Made by a program: the position numbers and the translations under genes. DNA of 64,000 nucleotides from Sediminispirochaeta smaragdinae DSM 11293 (lineage in GTDB: Bacteria > Spirochaetota > Spirochaetia > DSM-16054 > Sediminispirochaetaceae), in NCBI RefSeq assembly GCF_000143985.1, contig NC_014364.1:1984001-2048000 (forward strand), in the 5' to 3' direction. Under the pieces are notes generated by a model. That model had not been told where the DNA came from and did not search any database. It saw only the letters and a list, made by a program, of their open reading frames with translations. The first letter of the stretch is position 1. Each line of letters starts with the position of its first letter. Positions 7,383 through 16,716 of the stretch are shown here, one piece after another.

Positions 7383-8369
7383 ATGAGAAAACCATTGATG
7401 TTCCTTATTGTGCTATTGGCAGCTGCGGGAGTGCTCTATGCCGGTGGACAAACGGAAGCTTCCTCACCGGAAGCTGCTTCAAGCTTAAGTGGAGTTGTCA
7501 CCGTGTATACACCCCATGGAGCCGAAATCACCGATCCCATCTTAGATGCGTTTCGTGCGAAATATCCTGATATTCGGATTCAAATTGTAAACGCCGGAAC
7601 CGGAGAACTTCTGTCGAGGCTTGAGGCCGAAAAAGATAATCCGACCGCCGATGTCATGTGGGGTGGCGATACGATTTCTTTTGAATCCTACTCACATCTA
7701 TTTGCTTCTTATGAATCTCCCGAAGATGCCTCTATGATGAAAAGCGATCCTGCTCATAAATGGCATCCCTTTTCCGTTCTTTGCCAGCCGATCCTTGTCA
7801 ATACTGATTTAGTGGCGGCAGATGCCTATCCCTCTACCGTTAAGCAGCTTGCCGATGCGGCGTGGAAGGATGGAAAGATTGCCCTTGCCGATCCGAATAA
7901 ATCGGGTACCGGCTATACCATAGTATCTGGACTTGTCAATGCCTATGGCTGGGATTTCATTGGAAAACTACTTGACAACTGTGTCGTCACTCCCGGTTCC
8001 GATGCCATGTTCAAGGCCATCAAAGACGGTGAAGTTGCCGTCGGTTTTATCAACGAGGATTTGGGGGCAAAATGGGAGCAGGAAGGCCTGCCTGTCAAGA
8101 TGATCTATGCGAAGGATGCGGTTACGGTTCAGATGGATGCTGTCGCGTTGGTTGCAAATTCCCCGAGCCCTGAGATTGGGAAGGTTGTTCTTGATTTTAT
8201 TTGTTCGGCAGATGCTCATACGATAGCAGTGGAGCAGATTTCTCGTCGTTCCGCACGAATCGATGTAGATCCCCCCTCCATTCTTCCTGCATTGGGCCAG
8301 CTCAATCTTTTTCCTGCAAATGAACCCCGACAGGTTGTTAATGCGAAGTTTGAAAAATTGGCGCAGTGA
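7383..8369 (+). CDS. ABC importer substrate-binding protein, Fe3+-type family (system A)
   Basis: A 328-residue periplasmic solute-binding protein. It has a signal peptide (MRKPLMFLIVLLAAAGVLYA) followed by GGQTEA and no lipobox cysteine. The mature part, with GVVTVYTPHGAEITDPILDA near the start and NPTADVMWGGDT, is typical of the extracellular solute-binding family that includes ferric-binding FbpA and the sugar-phosphate binder AfuA. The region where FbpA has two adjacent tyrosines reads GEVAVGFINEDLGAKWE, with no tyrosine pair, so iron is doubtful. First gene of an operon with a fused permease, an ATPase and a glycosidase. A strong ribosome site precedes the ATG. Confidence 0.9.
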   Translation: MRKPLMFLIVLLAAAGVLYAGGQTEASSPEAASSLSGVVTVYTPHGAEITDPILDAFRAKYPDIRIQIVNAGTGELLSRLEAEKDNPTADVMWGGDTISFESYSHLFASYESPEDASMMKSDPAHKWHPFSVLCQPILVNTDLVAADAYPSTVKQLADAAWKDGKIALADPNKSGTGYTIVSGLVNAYGWDFIGKLLDNCVVTPGSDAMFKAIKDGEVAVGFINEDLGAKWEQEGLPVKMIYAKDAVTVQMDAVALVANSPSPEIGKVVLDFICSADAHTIAVEQISRRSARIDVDPPSILPALGQLNLFPANEPRQVVNAKFEKLAQ

Positions 8370-8381
8370 TTTTTCTCATAA

Positions 8382-8410
8382 AGCACCCTGATCTATCAGG
8401 GTGCTTTTTT
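8382..8410 (+). terminator. Hairpin after the system A binding-protein gene
   Basis: A perfect 10-bp stem (AGCACCCTGA, 8382-8391, with TCAGGGTGCT, 8396-8405), tetraloop TCTA, then five more T. It begins 12 bp after the stop codon and 26 bp before the permease start. It could terminate part of transcription or protect the 3' end, giving more binding protein than permease. Confidence 0.75.
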
Positions 8411-8430
8411 CCTAAAAAAAGGAGTACATC

Positions 8431-10473
8431 TTGAGCCGTATTTTGATCTTCTTTAGGGACCCCTGGAAAATTTTTACTGCAATCGCTCTTGTTTTACTCA
8501 TTTCCCTTGTGATCTTCTCACAGGTATGGATATGTAAATCTTCCTTTCAAAGAAACGGCGGAGAATTTACCATCAGTACGTCGACCGACGGCGAGCTTTT
8601 ACTGGAAGATGAGACGGTGAAAGGATTTTCTTTGTCACAGATTTCCGACGGCCGTTATCGTGTAAACCAGAGACATACTCCGCTTTATATCATTACAAGC
8701 ATGGAGCCTGGTGTGCTTGGGATAGAAGCGGCCAATGGGAATATCGCGGACACGTCTCTCCAGGAAGGTACCGTCTCTCTATCAACCGGACCGGATACAC
8801 TCTGGATATCACAAAAGATTTTTACCGGATTATTTGATGACGGAAGTAATCATCGACAGTTGGCGCTGCAAAAAAGTAGCGAAAACATGGTACACCTGCA
8901 ATACAATCCTGGAGCCTTTCTTCTTTTTGCGGATAAGAAAACCCATTATACCCTGTCCAATTATGTGACCTTTTTCCGAAATTCAAAATATCTAAGTGCG
9001 GTAAAGAATAGTTTCCTGGTAATGATATTCTCCACACTTATTGCTTCATTTTTTGGTGTCGGACTTGCATACCTCTATGCCAGATATAAGGTTCCAGGTA
9101 CGAGCTCCGTCCTGACAATTATTACGATGGCCTCCGTTTCTCCTCCTTTTCTTGGTGCATATGCATGGCGAATGTTGTTGGGTAGTTCCGGGGTGATTAC
9201 CCGGCTTTTTCATCTCAATTGGACCATTGTCGGTTTGCACGGGGTCGTTTGGGTCATAAGCTGGTTGGTTTTTCCTATCATATTTTTACTGACCTATGAT
9301 GCTTTTATTTCTTTGGACCACTCGTTACGAGAGTGTTCGATGAGTTTGGGGGGGGATCGAAAAACAACCTTTTTTCGAATCGAACTGCCGATGGCCATGC
9401 CTGGAATCCTAAACGGGCTATACCTTGCGATGATGACTGCGTTTACCGATTTTGGTACTCCATATGTTATTTCGCTGAATTTAAATGTGCTTCCCGTCAT
9501 GATCTATAAGGAATACATGAGCGAGGTCGGTGGAAATCTTTCGATTGCCAGTACGGGAAGCATGCTCATGATTTTTTTCTCCTCGTTGATCCTTATGGCA
9601 CAGCGGATTTACCTTGCTCGACGCTCGTATGCATCGGTTAAGTCGCATCAGCCTTCCGCACGACAGGCAGGAAAGGGGAAAAAACGGGTGATTTATGCAT
9701 CGACCGCTATTGTCCTTGCTTTTGCGTTTCTTCCCCACATTACCGTGGCGATTTCTGCTTTTTTTAAGTGGAAGGTCGGGATCCTTACTTCCACCTTTAC
9801 CCTGGATAATTTTGCGAGACTATTCAGAAGCAACCTCAGTTCTGTCGGCGTGACCTTGTTCACGGGAGGTACGGCAACCCTCTTGGATTTTATCTTCGGG
9901 ATCGGTATTGCCTTTGTCGTGGTCAAAAAGCGTTACCCCGTTGTTGCAACTCTTCTTAATCAACTGGTGATGGTTCCTTATCTGATTCCAGGAACTGTAC
10001 TTGGTATCGGTTTTATCCTTTTATTCAACCAGCCTCCTATTCTCTTAACGGGGACATGGTTGATTTTGGTTCTCGCCTATTTTATCAGAAAGTTGCCGTA
10101 TTCGGTAAAGAGTGCAGAATCTGCTCTATACCAGGTCCACCCGGCCTTGGGAGAGGCTGCGGAAAGTCTTGGCGCAAAGCCTATGAGGAGTTTTTGGCAG
10201 ATTACCTTTCCGCTGATTATCGGTGGTGTTATCAGCGGGGCAACGCTTTCGTTTCTTCAGATAATGACGGAAATAAGTGCTTCTATTATTCTTTATCGTC
10301 CTCCCTGGAAGCCCATGACTGCCGTAATTTTTGAGAATACCATCGACGCCGGGGCCGACTTCGGGATTGCATCGGCCATGACTGTGCTGCTGATGGTGAT
10401 GCTCTATGTGCCCCTCTATATTGTAACCATCAAAGCTCGAAAACCTAAGGAGGTCCGCATTGAAAGTATCTGA
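8431..10473 (+). CDS. ABC importer permease, two fused BPD domains (system A)
   Basis: A 680-residue inner-membrane protein of the FbpB type with two permease halves in one chain. The ATPase-contacting EAA loops are ECSMSLGGDRKTTFFRIELP in the first half and EAAESLGAKPMRSFWQITFP in the second. Unusually, about 140 polar, beta-rich residues (about 31-175) lie between the first hydrophobic helix and the next, apparently a periplasmic insertion; the permeases of systems B and C have much shorter loops there. The start is TTG at 8431 after AAAAAAAGGAG. The next gene overlaps its 3' end by 14 bases. Confidence 0.9.
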   Translation: MSRILIFFRDPWKIFTAIALVLLISLVIFSQVWICKSSFQRNGGEFTISTSTDGELLLEDETVKGFSLSQISDGRYRVNQRHTPLYIITSMEPGVLGIEAANGNIADTSLQEGTVSLSTGPDTLWISQKIFTGLFDDGSNHRQLALQKSSENMVHLQYNPGAFLLFADKKTHYTLSNYVTFFRNSKYLSAVKNSFLVMIFSTLIASFFGVGLAYLYARYKVPGTSSVLTIITMASVSPPFLGAYAWRMLLGSSGVITRLFHLNWTIVGLHGVVWVISWLVFPIIFLLTYDAFISLDHSLRECSMSLGGDRKTTFFRIELPMAMPGILNGLYLAMMTAFTDFGTPYVISLNLNVLPVMIYKEYMSEVGGNLSIASTGSMLMIFFSSLILMAQRIYLARRSYASVKSHQPSARQAGKGKKRVIYASTAIVLAFAFLPHITVAISAFFKWKVGILTSTFTLDNFARLFRSNLSSVGVTLFTGGTATLLDFIFGIGIAFVVVKKRYPVVATLLNQLVMVPYLIPGTVLGIGFILLFNQPPILLTGTWLILVLAYFIRKLPYSVKSAESALYQVHPALGEAAESLGAKPMRSFWQITFPLIIGGVISGATLSFLQIMTEISASIILYRPPWKPMTAVIFENTIDAGADFGIASAMTVLLMVMLYVPLYIVTIKARKPKEVRIESI

Positions 10474-11512
10474 TACAAATCGGAAAACTACCTCGGTATC
10501 AATAAAAGAGGTCCAGAAAAATTTCGGCGCCATTCAGGCACTTCGTAATGTTTCACTGGAGATCCATGAAAAAGAGTTTTTTACTCTGTTGGGGCCTTCG
10601 GGGTGCGGGAAGACTACTCTTTTACGTAGCATTGCCGGTTTTGAAAAAACGACAAAGGGCGAAATCTTTTTTAACGAGGAAAATACGACAAATATTCCGC
10701 CGTGGAATAAGAATATAGGTTTTGTCTTTCAAAACTATGCTCTATGGCCGAATAAGAGTGTTTATCGAAATATTGCTTATGGATTGGAACTCAGGAAAAA
10801 AGATGCTTCATACATAAAAGAAAAGATCTCATGGGCTCTCGACATGGTTGAGCTTAGGGGAATAGAGAAAAAGTTTCCCGAAGAGTTGAGTGGGGGACAG
10901 CAGCAGCGTGTTGCAATCGCTCGTGCCTTGGTAATCGATCCTGATATCCTTCTTTTGGACGAGCCTTTATCCAACCTCGACGCAAAATTGCGCATATCGT
11001 TGCGGCAGCAGATAAGAAATATTCAACGTTCTCTTGAGATCACGGCCGTATATGTTACCCATGACCAGGAGGAAGCTCTCGAAATCTCCGATAGGATTGC
11101 CGTGATGAATAAGGGTGAAGTTCTGCAGGTCGGTCCGCCGGAAGAAATTTATCAGCGGCCCAGCGACCTCTTTGTAGCGGACTTTATCGGAAAAGCCAAT
11201 TTTCTTGAAGGCGAGTTACATGGATCGGACTTCAAGCTTCCTGGCAACTTGGTAATACCACTTCAGCCGAAAAACTGTAAGGCTGGTAAGGGAATTCTTT
11301 TTACAAGGCCAGAATCCTTCTCTCATTCAAAGGAGGAAGGCTTTGGTGGAATTCGCGGACGAATAATTCAGCGATACTATCTTGGTAACTTACATCGATA
11401 CCGAGTTGATATCGGTAATGAGATGTCTATTCTTCTGGAGACAGGAGAACAATATAACGAAGGTGATTTGATACAGCTAAAGGTAAGCAACTATGAAATC
11501 TTTAACCAATAA
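10460..11512 (+). CDS. ABC importer ATP-binding protein (system A)
   Basis: A 350-residue ATPase of the FbpC/MalK-like group. Walker [11 protein letters not shown]-loop [11 protein letters not shown], signature LSGGQQQR, Walker [13 protein letters not shown] and switch histidine VTHDQEEA are all present. The C-terminal part (from about 240) is an OB-type regulatory domain. TTG start with an excellent ribosome site (TAAGGAGGT) inside the end of the permease gene, so translation is probably coupled. Its own 3' end overlaps the glycosidase start by 20 bases. Confidence 0.93.
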   Translation: MKVSDTNRKTTSVSIKEVQKNFGAIQALRNVSLEIHEKEFFTLLGPSGCGKTTLLRSIAGFEKTTKGEIFFNEENTTNIPPWNKNIGFVFQNYALWPNKSVYRNIAYGLELRKKDASYIKEKISWALDMVELRGIEKKFPEELSGGQQQRVAIARALVIDPDILLLDEPLSNLDAKLRISLRQQIRNIQRSLEITAVYVTHDQEEALEISDRIAVMNKGEVLQVGPPEEIYQRPSDLFVADFIGKANFLEGELHGSDFKLPGNLVIPLQPKNCKAGKGILFTRPESFSHSKEEGFGGIRGRIIQRYYLGNLHRYRVDIGNEMSILLETGEQYNEGDLIQLKVSNYEIFNQ

Positions 11513-13787
11513 AGAATTTTTTTTCTCATCCCTTCCCGAAATGAAAGCGTTATTTGGCAACCTTGTTACAGTAAAGGATAAGGAAGGTTGTAAGTGTCCC
11601 GGCATTCATCAGGGATTTATTGCATCGATCATACAGTTTCAGCCCTTGCTTGAAATAGCAGTTTTTACTTCCGATGGCACTGAGGTCGAGTTTACTCTCA
11701 AGGAAGCGATATCTACTCCAATAGAGATATGTAAAACCTTCACTTCTTCGCTTGGGCTCATTATGGACCAACGCTTTTCGGTATTAGGAAATCAGGTCTT
11801 TCTTCACGTTGAATTCTCAAGAACTCCAGATGCGGGAATACTGGATTTCTCTGTGGATTTTTCGGGAGCGTTACTTTTTTCACCGCAAGGTGTTCCCTAT
11901 CATTGGGAAGATGAAAAAATGGTGAATGCTTATATAAAAAGTCCTCAACAGCTCCATGGTATATGGAAAGAGACAAACTTTATACTTCGATTTTCTAGAA
12001 AACTAAACCAGCTTGCTTTGCATAAGATCAATGCCGATGAGATAAAAAGGGAACAGTACTTTTCCAGTCACAACCTGAAAAAGCGGTATACCTATTGGGT
12101 CGAGAGGCCTCAACGGGGAGGCTATGATGGAGCATCTTCTCTTTGTAGCAGAAATATGGGATATGCCGGAGCATGGATTCCGGACTTTTCCGACGGAAAA
12201 AAGGCAAGTATCGATATCAATTTTTCGGTTTTCTCAACAAATGAAGTTGCTGACTCTGATAGCCCAAAATCGATCGAAGAGGTAAGTTCTTTACTCAATA
12301 CTGAATGGGAAGAATATATCCAGAAAATTCCAAATTTTCGATGTCAGGAAAAAAATCTTGAGAAAATTTATTACACGAGTTGGTACATTCTAAAGTCCGG
12401 TAGAATTCACTTTCCGGAAAAGCGTTTTAGATACCCGTTCACTTCGGTAAATAAATTTCACTACTATAATCAATTTTTTTGGGATTCTGCATTTCAGGCG
12501 ATTGCCTGGCTTTGGTTTAACGATCCCGACCCTTCTGAAAGTGAGATGAAAAATTTTGTCGCTCACCAATGGCGGAACGGGATGATTCCCTACGAACTTT
12601 TTATGTATCCGGTAAATGGTCGGGAATGGATGGATGGGGATTCTCTCACCTCGGGGACAACGCAACCTCCCGTAATTGGCATCACCTTGAAGGAGGTTTT
12701 TACAAAATTCGGTAACAAGGCCTATCTCGATTTTTTCTATGATTCCCTGGTCGAGTATGAAAGGTGGTTAAGCCTTTACCGAGATTTGGGAAAAAGAGGA
12801 CTTTCTTCTTATGTAAATATCTGGGAAACGGGTTGGGACAATAGTCCTCGCTTTGATGCTGCGGCTCGGAATAGGGTCCTTGACCCCTTTATTGAGGGGG
12901 TTGATTTTAACGTTTATATCTACATCTTACGTGAGACCATTCTCCAGATCGCTTCTGTTCTTGGTAAGCCTGAACCGCTGGGAATCCGGGAACATCAGGC
13001 AATGACAAAACGTAGCATGAATGAGTTGATGTACAACCAGGAAGACCACTTTTATTATGATTTGGAAGCGGCAAGCGATCACAGAATTCCGGTCAAGACT
13101 GCGGCTGGGCTTCTCCCTCTGATGACTGATATTCCATCGGCGGCGCAACGTTCGGCTCTCATCGATCGCTATCTATGTTCTGAAAAGGAGTTTCTAACGA
13201 CCGCTCCCGTGCCCTCGGTAAGTCAAAGTGAAGAAAGTTATAGTTCTTACGATTTTTGGCGGGGAGCGAACTGGCCGCAAATAACCTGGTCCGTGTTGTA
13301 TGGGATCTGTGAAAGTGAGCCGGATGAAGCAGGGAAGGTACTCGATAGATTTCTCCATTCCACAAGTGCAAATGAAAACTGCTATGAATACTACGATTCG
13401 GCCACAGGGGAGGGGGCTGGATTACCTTTTCAGGGGTGGGGTGCACTATATACCGATTTTATTATTCGATTTGTTGTCGGTATACATCCGACGAAAAAAG
13501 GGTTCCGATTTAATCCAGTTTCCAAGAAATACAGAAATTTCCAGCTTGATAATCTTATCTTGAAGGGGAGGAAGCTTTCTATAGAGCGAAAAGGCCAGAC
13601 GTGGAATATAGGAATTGCAGGATATGGTGTCATTACATATGTCGAAACTCTTATATGTGATGTTGATCTTTCCGGCGTAGAGATCGCGATCTCTTTTGAC
13701 CAAGAAAAAGCCGATCTCTCTTCGATTTCTTTTTCTGGTGCCTCTTATTGGCGGGAAAACAAGCTTTTTCTAACAGCTGAATGTTAA
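11493..13787 (+). CDS. Cytoplasmic glycoside hydrolase, GH63/GH37-like (clan GH-G) fold
   Basis: A 764-residue protein without signal peptide. The N-terminal 300 or so residues look beta-rich; the rest fits an (alpha/alpha)6 barrel of the trehalase/GH63 kind. Visible motifs are YYNQFFWDSAFQAIAWLWF, RNGMIPYELFM, ETGWDNSPRFD (with a candidate catalytic acid aspartate), YDFWRGANWPQITWSVLYG and CYEYYDSATGEG (candidate base glutamate). Relatives hydrolyse alpha-glucosides, trehalose or mannosylglycerate. It is the last gene of transporter operon A and overlaps the ATPase gene, so it probably cleaves what the transporter brings in. Exact substrate unknown. Confidence 0.75.
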   Translation: MKSLTNKEFFFSSLPEMKALFGNLVTVKDKEGCKCPGIHQGFIASIIQFQPLLEIAVFTSDGTEVEFTLKEAISTPIEICKTFTSSLGLIMDQRFSVLGNQVFLHVEFSRTPDAGILDFSVDFSGALLFSPQGVPYHWEDEKMVNAYIKSPQQLHGIWKETNFILRFSRKLNQLALHKINADEIKREQYFSSHNLKKRYTYWVERPQRGGYDGASSLCSRNMGYAGAWIPDFSDGKKASIDINFSVFSTNEVADSDSPKSIEEVSSLLNTEWEEYIQKIPNFRCQEKNLEKIYYTSWYILKSGRIHFPEKRFRYPFTSVNKFHYYNQFFWDSAFQAIAWLWFNDPDPSESEMKNFVAHQWRNGMIPYELFMYPVNGREWMDGDSLTSGTTQPPVIGITLKEVFTKFGNKAYLDFFYDSLVEYERWLSLYRDLGKRGLSSYVNIWETGWDNSPRFDAAARNRVLDPFIEGVDFNVYIYILRETILQIASVLGKPEPLGIREHQAMTKRSMNELMYNQEDHFYYDLEAASDHRIPVKTAAGLLPLMTDIPSAAQRSALIDRYLCSEKEFLTTAPVPSVSQSEESYSSYDFWRGANWPQITWSVLYGICESEPDEAGKVLDRFLHSTSANENCYEYYDSATGEGAGLPFQGWGALYTDFIIRFVVGIHPTKKGFRFNPVSKKYRNFQLDNLILKGRKLSIERKGQTWNIGIAGYGVITYVETLICDVDLSGVEIAISFDQEKADLSSISFSGASYWRENKLFLTAEC

Positions 13788-13809
13788 AGCACGCAGTTAT
13801 TGCACCTTA

Positions 13810-13836
13810 GGGCCCCATGTTGTTGACATGGGGCCC
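13810..13836 (+). terminator. Strong hairpin after operon A
   Basis: A perfect 11-bp GC-rich stem (GGGCCCCATGT with ACATGGGGCCC) and 5-base loop, 22 bp after the glycosidase stop. No T-run follows, so it may be a transcript-end stabiliser or a factor-assisted terminator. Confidence 0.6.
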
Positions 13837-13922
13837 GACCTCTTGCATGGCAAGTTTCATTTCTTTATTCTTAATACATTGTTGCAGCATATCTAACGCC
13901 TTTTTCGATTAAGGATATATCT

Positions 13923-14933
13923 ATGGCCGTTACAATAAAGGATATTGCCAAGATTGCCGGTGTCACGCATTCAACCGTTTCGAGATGTTTAAATGATAAG
14001 CCGGGAGTTTCCGACGCCATGAGGGCGGAAATAAAACGTATAGCCCAAGATCTCGGCTTTGAATTTAATGCTAATGCGCGGAGTTTGCATACCAGCAAGA
14101 CGGAGACGATAGGGATTATTCTTAATGAGGCAAATGATGATAATCAACCTCATCTATTTACAAATAATTTTCTTCGGCATATTAGACATCAGTTGGAAGA
14201 AGAGGATTTGGATACGATCACGACCTTTCCCCACAATGATTATTCGGGAAAAGATAATATTCAAAAAATTGTCAACAGGCGAAAGGTTGATGGCCTTATA
14301 CTTCTTACTTCTTCGATCGAAAAAGAAACCGTTGATTTTCTTCGGGACGCTGAAATCCCGTTTGTTTTCTCCCACCAGATCCCTCCCGACGAATTTGGTA
14401 AGGTTAATGCCGTCTATTGTGACCATCGAAAGGGGGGGTATTTAGCGACTAAACACTTGATTGATTGCGGATACCGGAGGATTCTCTGTGTCACCCGACC
14501 CGATCAACGTTTGGAGTTTGCATTACGAACAGATGGTTATAGGCAGGCCTTGGAAGAGGCCGGAATAGCCGTTGATGAGACGATGATCCTAAAGGGGGGA
14601 TCCTCCTTTGATTTCTGTCCGGAGGATGTGGAACGGGAAATCTTGCAAGTTTCAAAATACGATGCCATCTTTGCCCATACCGATCTTATCGCTCTTGAGA
14701 TCATGAAAGAATTAGTCAAACATGGTATTTCTGTTCCTAAGGATATTGCCCTTATGGGCTATGATAATATTGAATTGTGTACCTTTTTTGAGCCTCATCT
14801 TTCGTCTGTTGCGCAACCCCTGGAAGACATATCGATAAAGACCTGTGAAATCCTGATTAAGCAGCTCGCCGGTGATAATACGGTAAAGCGGTTTGTTTTT
14901 CAGCCTCGTTTAATTCCTCGCGAAACGACCTAA
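13923..14933 (+). CDS. LacI-family transcriptional regulator (system B)
   Basis: A 336-residue repressor. The N-terminal helix-turn-helix (VTIKDIAKIAGVTHSTVSRC) and hinge (NANARSLHTSKTETIGIIL) are canonical, followed by a sugar-binding-like sensor domain ending in the usual LIPRETT. It lies directly upstream of the MINPP-like phosphatase gene and the system B transporter, both preceded by the palindrome CACACGTGTG. A CG-centred palindrome suits a LacI-family protein, so this is the likely cognate regulator (inference). The sensor domain suggests a polyol- or sugar-like effector. Confidence 0.92.
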   Translation: MAVTIKDIAKIAGVTHSTVSRCLNDKPGVSDAMRAEIKRIAQDLGFEFNANARSLHTSKTETIGIILNEANDDNQPHLFTNNFLRHIRHQLEEEDLDTITTFPHNDYSGKDNIQKIVNRRKVDGLILLTSSIEKETVDFLRDAEIPFVFSHQIPPDEFGKVNAVYCDHRKGGYLATKHLIDCGYRRILCVTRPDQRLEFALRTDGYRQALEEAGIAVDETMILKGGSSFDFCPEDVEREILQVSKYDAIFAHTDLIALEIMKELVKHGISVPKDIALMGYDNIELCTFFEPHLSSVAQPLEDISIKTCEILIKQLAGDNTVKRFVFQPRLIPRETT

Positions 14934-14954
14934 AGCGTAAGAAAAAGAAATTCC

Positions 14955-14983
14955 TTTACAAAGGGAGAATTCGGGAATACCAT
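14955..14983 (+). promoter_or_regulatory. Promoter TTTACA-17-TACCAT of the phosphatase gene
   Basis: TTTACA (14955-14960) and TACCAT (14978-14983) are 17 bp apart. The same two hexamers with the same spacer length recur at 16682-16710 before the system B binding-protein gene, which supports both. Confidence 0.7.
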
Positions 14984-14987
14984 AAAG

Positions 14988-14997
14988 CACACGTGTG
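14988..14997. promoter_or_regulatory. Operator CACACGTGTG (phosphatase gene)
   Basis: A perfect 10-bp palindrome starting 5 bp after the -10 box, over the expected transcription start. The same palindrome, 6 bp after the -10 box, occurs at 16717-16726. Confidence 0.7.
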
Positions 14998-15091
14998 AGT
15001 AGACATATTTATGGTGTGAAGGAGTAGTCTCTGGCTATACTGTATTGATTGTGTAAAAACGGCAGCTGCCTTATATGATTGTTAATGCTGT

Positions 15092-15116
15092 ACAAAGAAT
15101 AAGTTTTATTCTTTGT
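15092..15116 (+). other. Hairpin in the 5' leader of the phosphatase gene
   Basis: An 11-bp stem (ACAAAGAATAA with TTATTCTTTGT) and 3-base loop, about 100 bases into the predicted leader and 64 bases before the start codon. No T-run follows. It may affect mRNA stability or translation; no known riboswitch is recognised. Confidence 0.35.
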
Positions 15117-15179
15117 CGCATCTGTTTTGTGGGTACCCATTTGTATAGAACTCTTTTCAATTTCTAAGGAGATATACCC

Positions 15180-16610
15180 ATGAAAAAAAGATTCTTATGG
15201 GGCGTTCTTGCATCGGTTCTTTTGTTGTGCACTTCGGCTTGTAACACCACGGGGAATTATGCCGAGAGCGATAAGTCGGAAGTCGCCGGATCATTATTCC
15301 TTGGCTCAAAAAGTCCGTACCCGGTACCTACTAATCTTGTCTACACAGAAGCTCCTGCTGGTTATGAGGCCTCGTTTGTGTATGTACTACATCGACACGG
15401 ATCAAGAAATTTATCAAGTTTCAAATATGACAAGGCATGGCTTGAATTGTTGGATACTGCTGGAAAAGAGGGGCAATTAACAGAAGCCGGGACCATGCTT
15501 TATGGGGAAATAAAGCAGATTGCAGATTACGAGGTTGGTAAATACGGTCTTTTAACAAACCTCGGAAAAGATGAACTTTTTGGCATCGGAAAAAGGGTTG
15601 GAGAAAATTTCAGCGATCTCTTTCGTACGGGAAGCCCTCTTTTTGCCGATGCTACCTACAAAGAGCGGACTCAAGAGTCTCGGGACAGCTTCTTGGCGGG
15701 ACTTCAAGCTTCAGGTTATCATGGCGAAATACAGAAAACTTTCTATGAAAAGAAAAAAGATCCCTACCTGCGTCCCATGGATTTGGCTAAGAAGTACAGC
15801 GATTATTTCGATAATGGCGCCTGGCACGAGACGGTAAGAGCGTATGAAAATAGCGATACTGTGCGTTTGATGGCGAAAAGGGTCTGTTCTCAGTTTTTTG
15901 AAGCAAGCTTTCTTCAGAAATTGGACAGTGGTGAGATGGAATTTTGTGATGAGAAGGGAAAGGTCATAATTGATAGCGCTGCTACGGCAAGTTCCGCATT
16001 GTATGAACTTTATATCATCCTTCCTGCACTGCGTGAAGACGGATTCGCCGATATTAATGTAAAAAAGTACTTTCGTGATGACGAACTCCAAATGTTTGAA
16101 ACGATACAGAATGCAAAGTCCTTTTATAAATATGGTAGTGGAAGTCCTTCTTCACAGGCCCTCTCACTTAATATCATGGCACCCTTGGCCAAGCACATGA
16201 TCAACACCATTGATGCATCCTTGGATGAAAGTTCCCCGTACCTTGCGGTGTGTAGCTTTGCGCATGCAGAAACTCTGGTCCCTCTCGTCGGATTTCTTGA
16301 TATTGAGAATGCCGGTAAGGCTTATGATTCCGTTGAAGAAGCGGTAGAAAACTGGAACACCGCTTATTATGGACCGATGGGTGGAAATTTGCAATTGATT
16401 GTCTATAGATCACCCGGTAAAGAAGCTCTTATAAAAGTTCTTCTTAACGAAAGAGAAAGCCGATTTTCTGAAGAGATATCCCCTTTTCTTGGGCCTTACT
16501 ATCATTGGTCCGAAATCAGGCAGTATTATCTTAAAAAGGTAGAGGCTTTGGGCGTATTTCCCGACAGTACTGTTGAAGAGGATATTTCAAATCTGAAGAA
16601 CAATTTCTAA
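15180..16610 (+). CDS. MINPP-like histidine acid phosphatase lipoprotein (phytase-like)
   Basis: A 476-residue lipoprotein. The signal peptide ends in a lipobox (LLLCTSAC), so the mature protein should be lipid-anchored in the envelope. The catalytic RHG motif is LHRHGSRN at about residues 69-76; the distal motif is FAHAETLVPL. HAE instead of HD marks the MINPP (multiple inositol polyphosphate phosphatase) branch of histidine acid phosphatases, which dephosphorylates phytate and other inositol phosphates. It carries its own promoter and operator, shared in sequence with the transporter operon downstream, so it probably supplies that transporter with partly dephosphorylated product. The substrate in this organism is not proven. 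Ribosome site AAGGAGAT precedes the ATG. Confidence 0.82.
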   Translation: MKKRFLWGVLASVLLLCTSACNTTGNYAESDKSEVAGSLFLGSKSPYPVPTNLVYTEAPAGYEASFVYVLHRHGSRNLSSFKYDKAWLELLDTAGKEGQLTEAGTMLYGEIKQIADYEVGKYGLLTNLGKDELFGIGKRVGENFSDLFRTGSPLFADATYKERTQESRDSFLAGLQASGYHGEIQKTFYEKKKDPYLRPMDLAKKYSDYFDNGAWHETVRAYENSDTVRLMAKRVCSQFFEASFLQKLDSGEMEFCDEKGKVIIDSAATASSALYELYIILPALREDGFADINVKKYFRDDELQMFETIQNAKSFYKYGSGSPSSQALSLNIMAPLAKHMINTIDASLDESSPYLAVCSFAHAETLVPLVGFLDIENAGKAYDSVEEAVENWNTAYYGPMGGNLQLIVYRSPGKEALIKVLLNERESRFSEEISPFLGPYYHWSEIRQYYLKKVEALGVFPDSTVEEDISNLKNNF

Positions 16611-16632
16611 ACGGTGTACACGCGACTTGTTC

Positions 16633-16672
16633 GGGGGGACACATCCCAAAAGGATGTGCCCCCTTTTGTTTT
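16633..16672 (+). terminator. Terminator after the phosphatase gene
   Basis: A GC-rich stem (G-run plus ACACATCC pairing with GGATGTG plus a C-run, with one bulged A) followed by TTTTGTTTT. It separates the phosphatase transcript from the transporter operon. Confidence 0.75.
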
Positions 16673-16681
16673 AGATTTTTC

Positions 16682-16710
16682 TTTACAAATGCAAAAAACG
16701 AAGATACCAT
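16682..16710 (+). promoter_or_regulatory. Promoter TTTACA-17-TACCAT of transporter system B
   Basis: TTTACA (16682-16687) and TACCAT (16705-16710) repeat the promoter of the phosphatase gene with identical hexamers and spacer length. Confidence 0.7.
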
Positions 16711-16716
16711 ATAACA

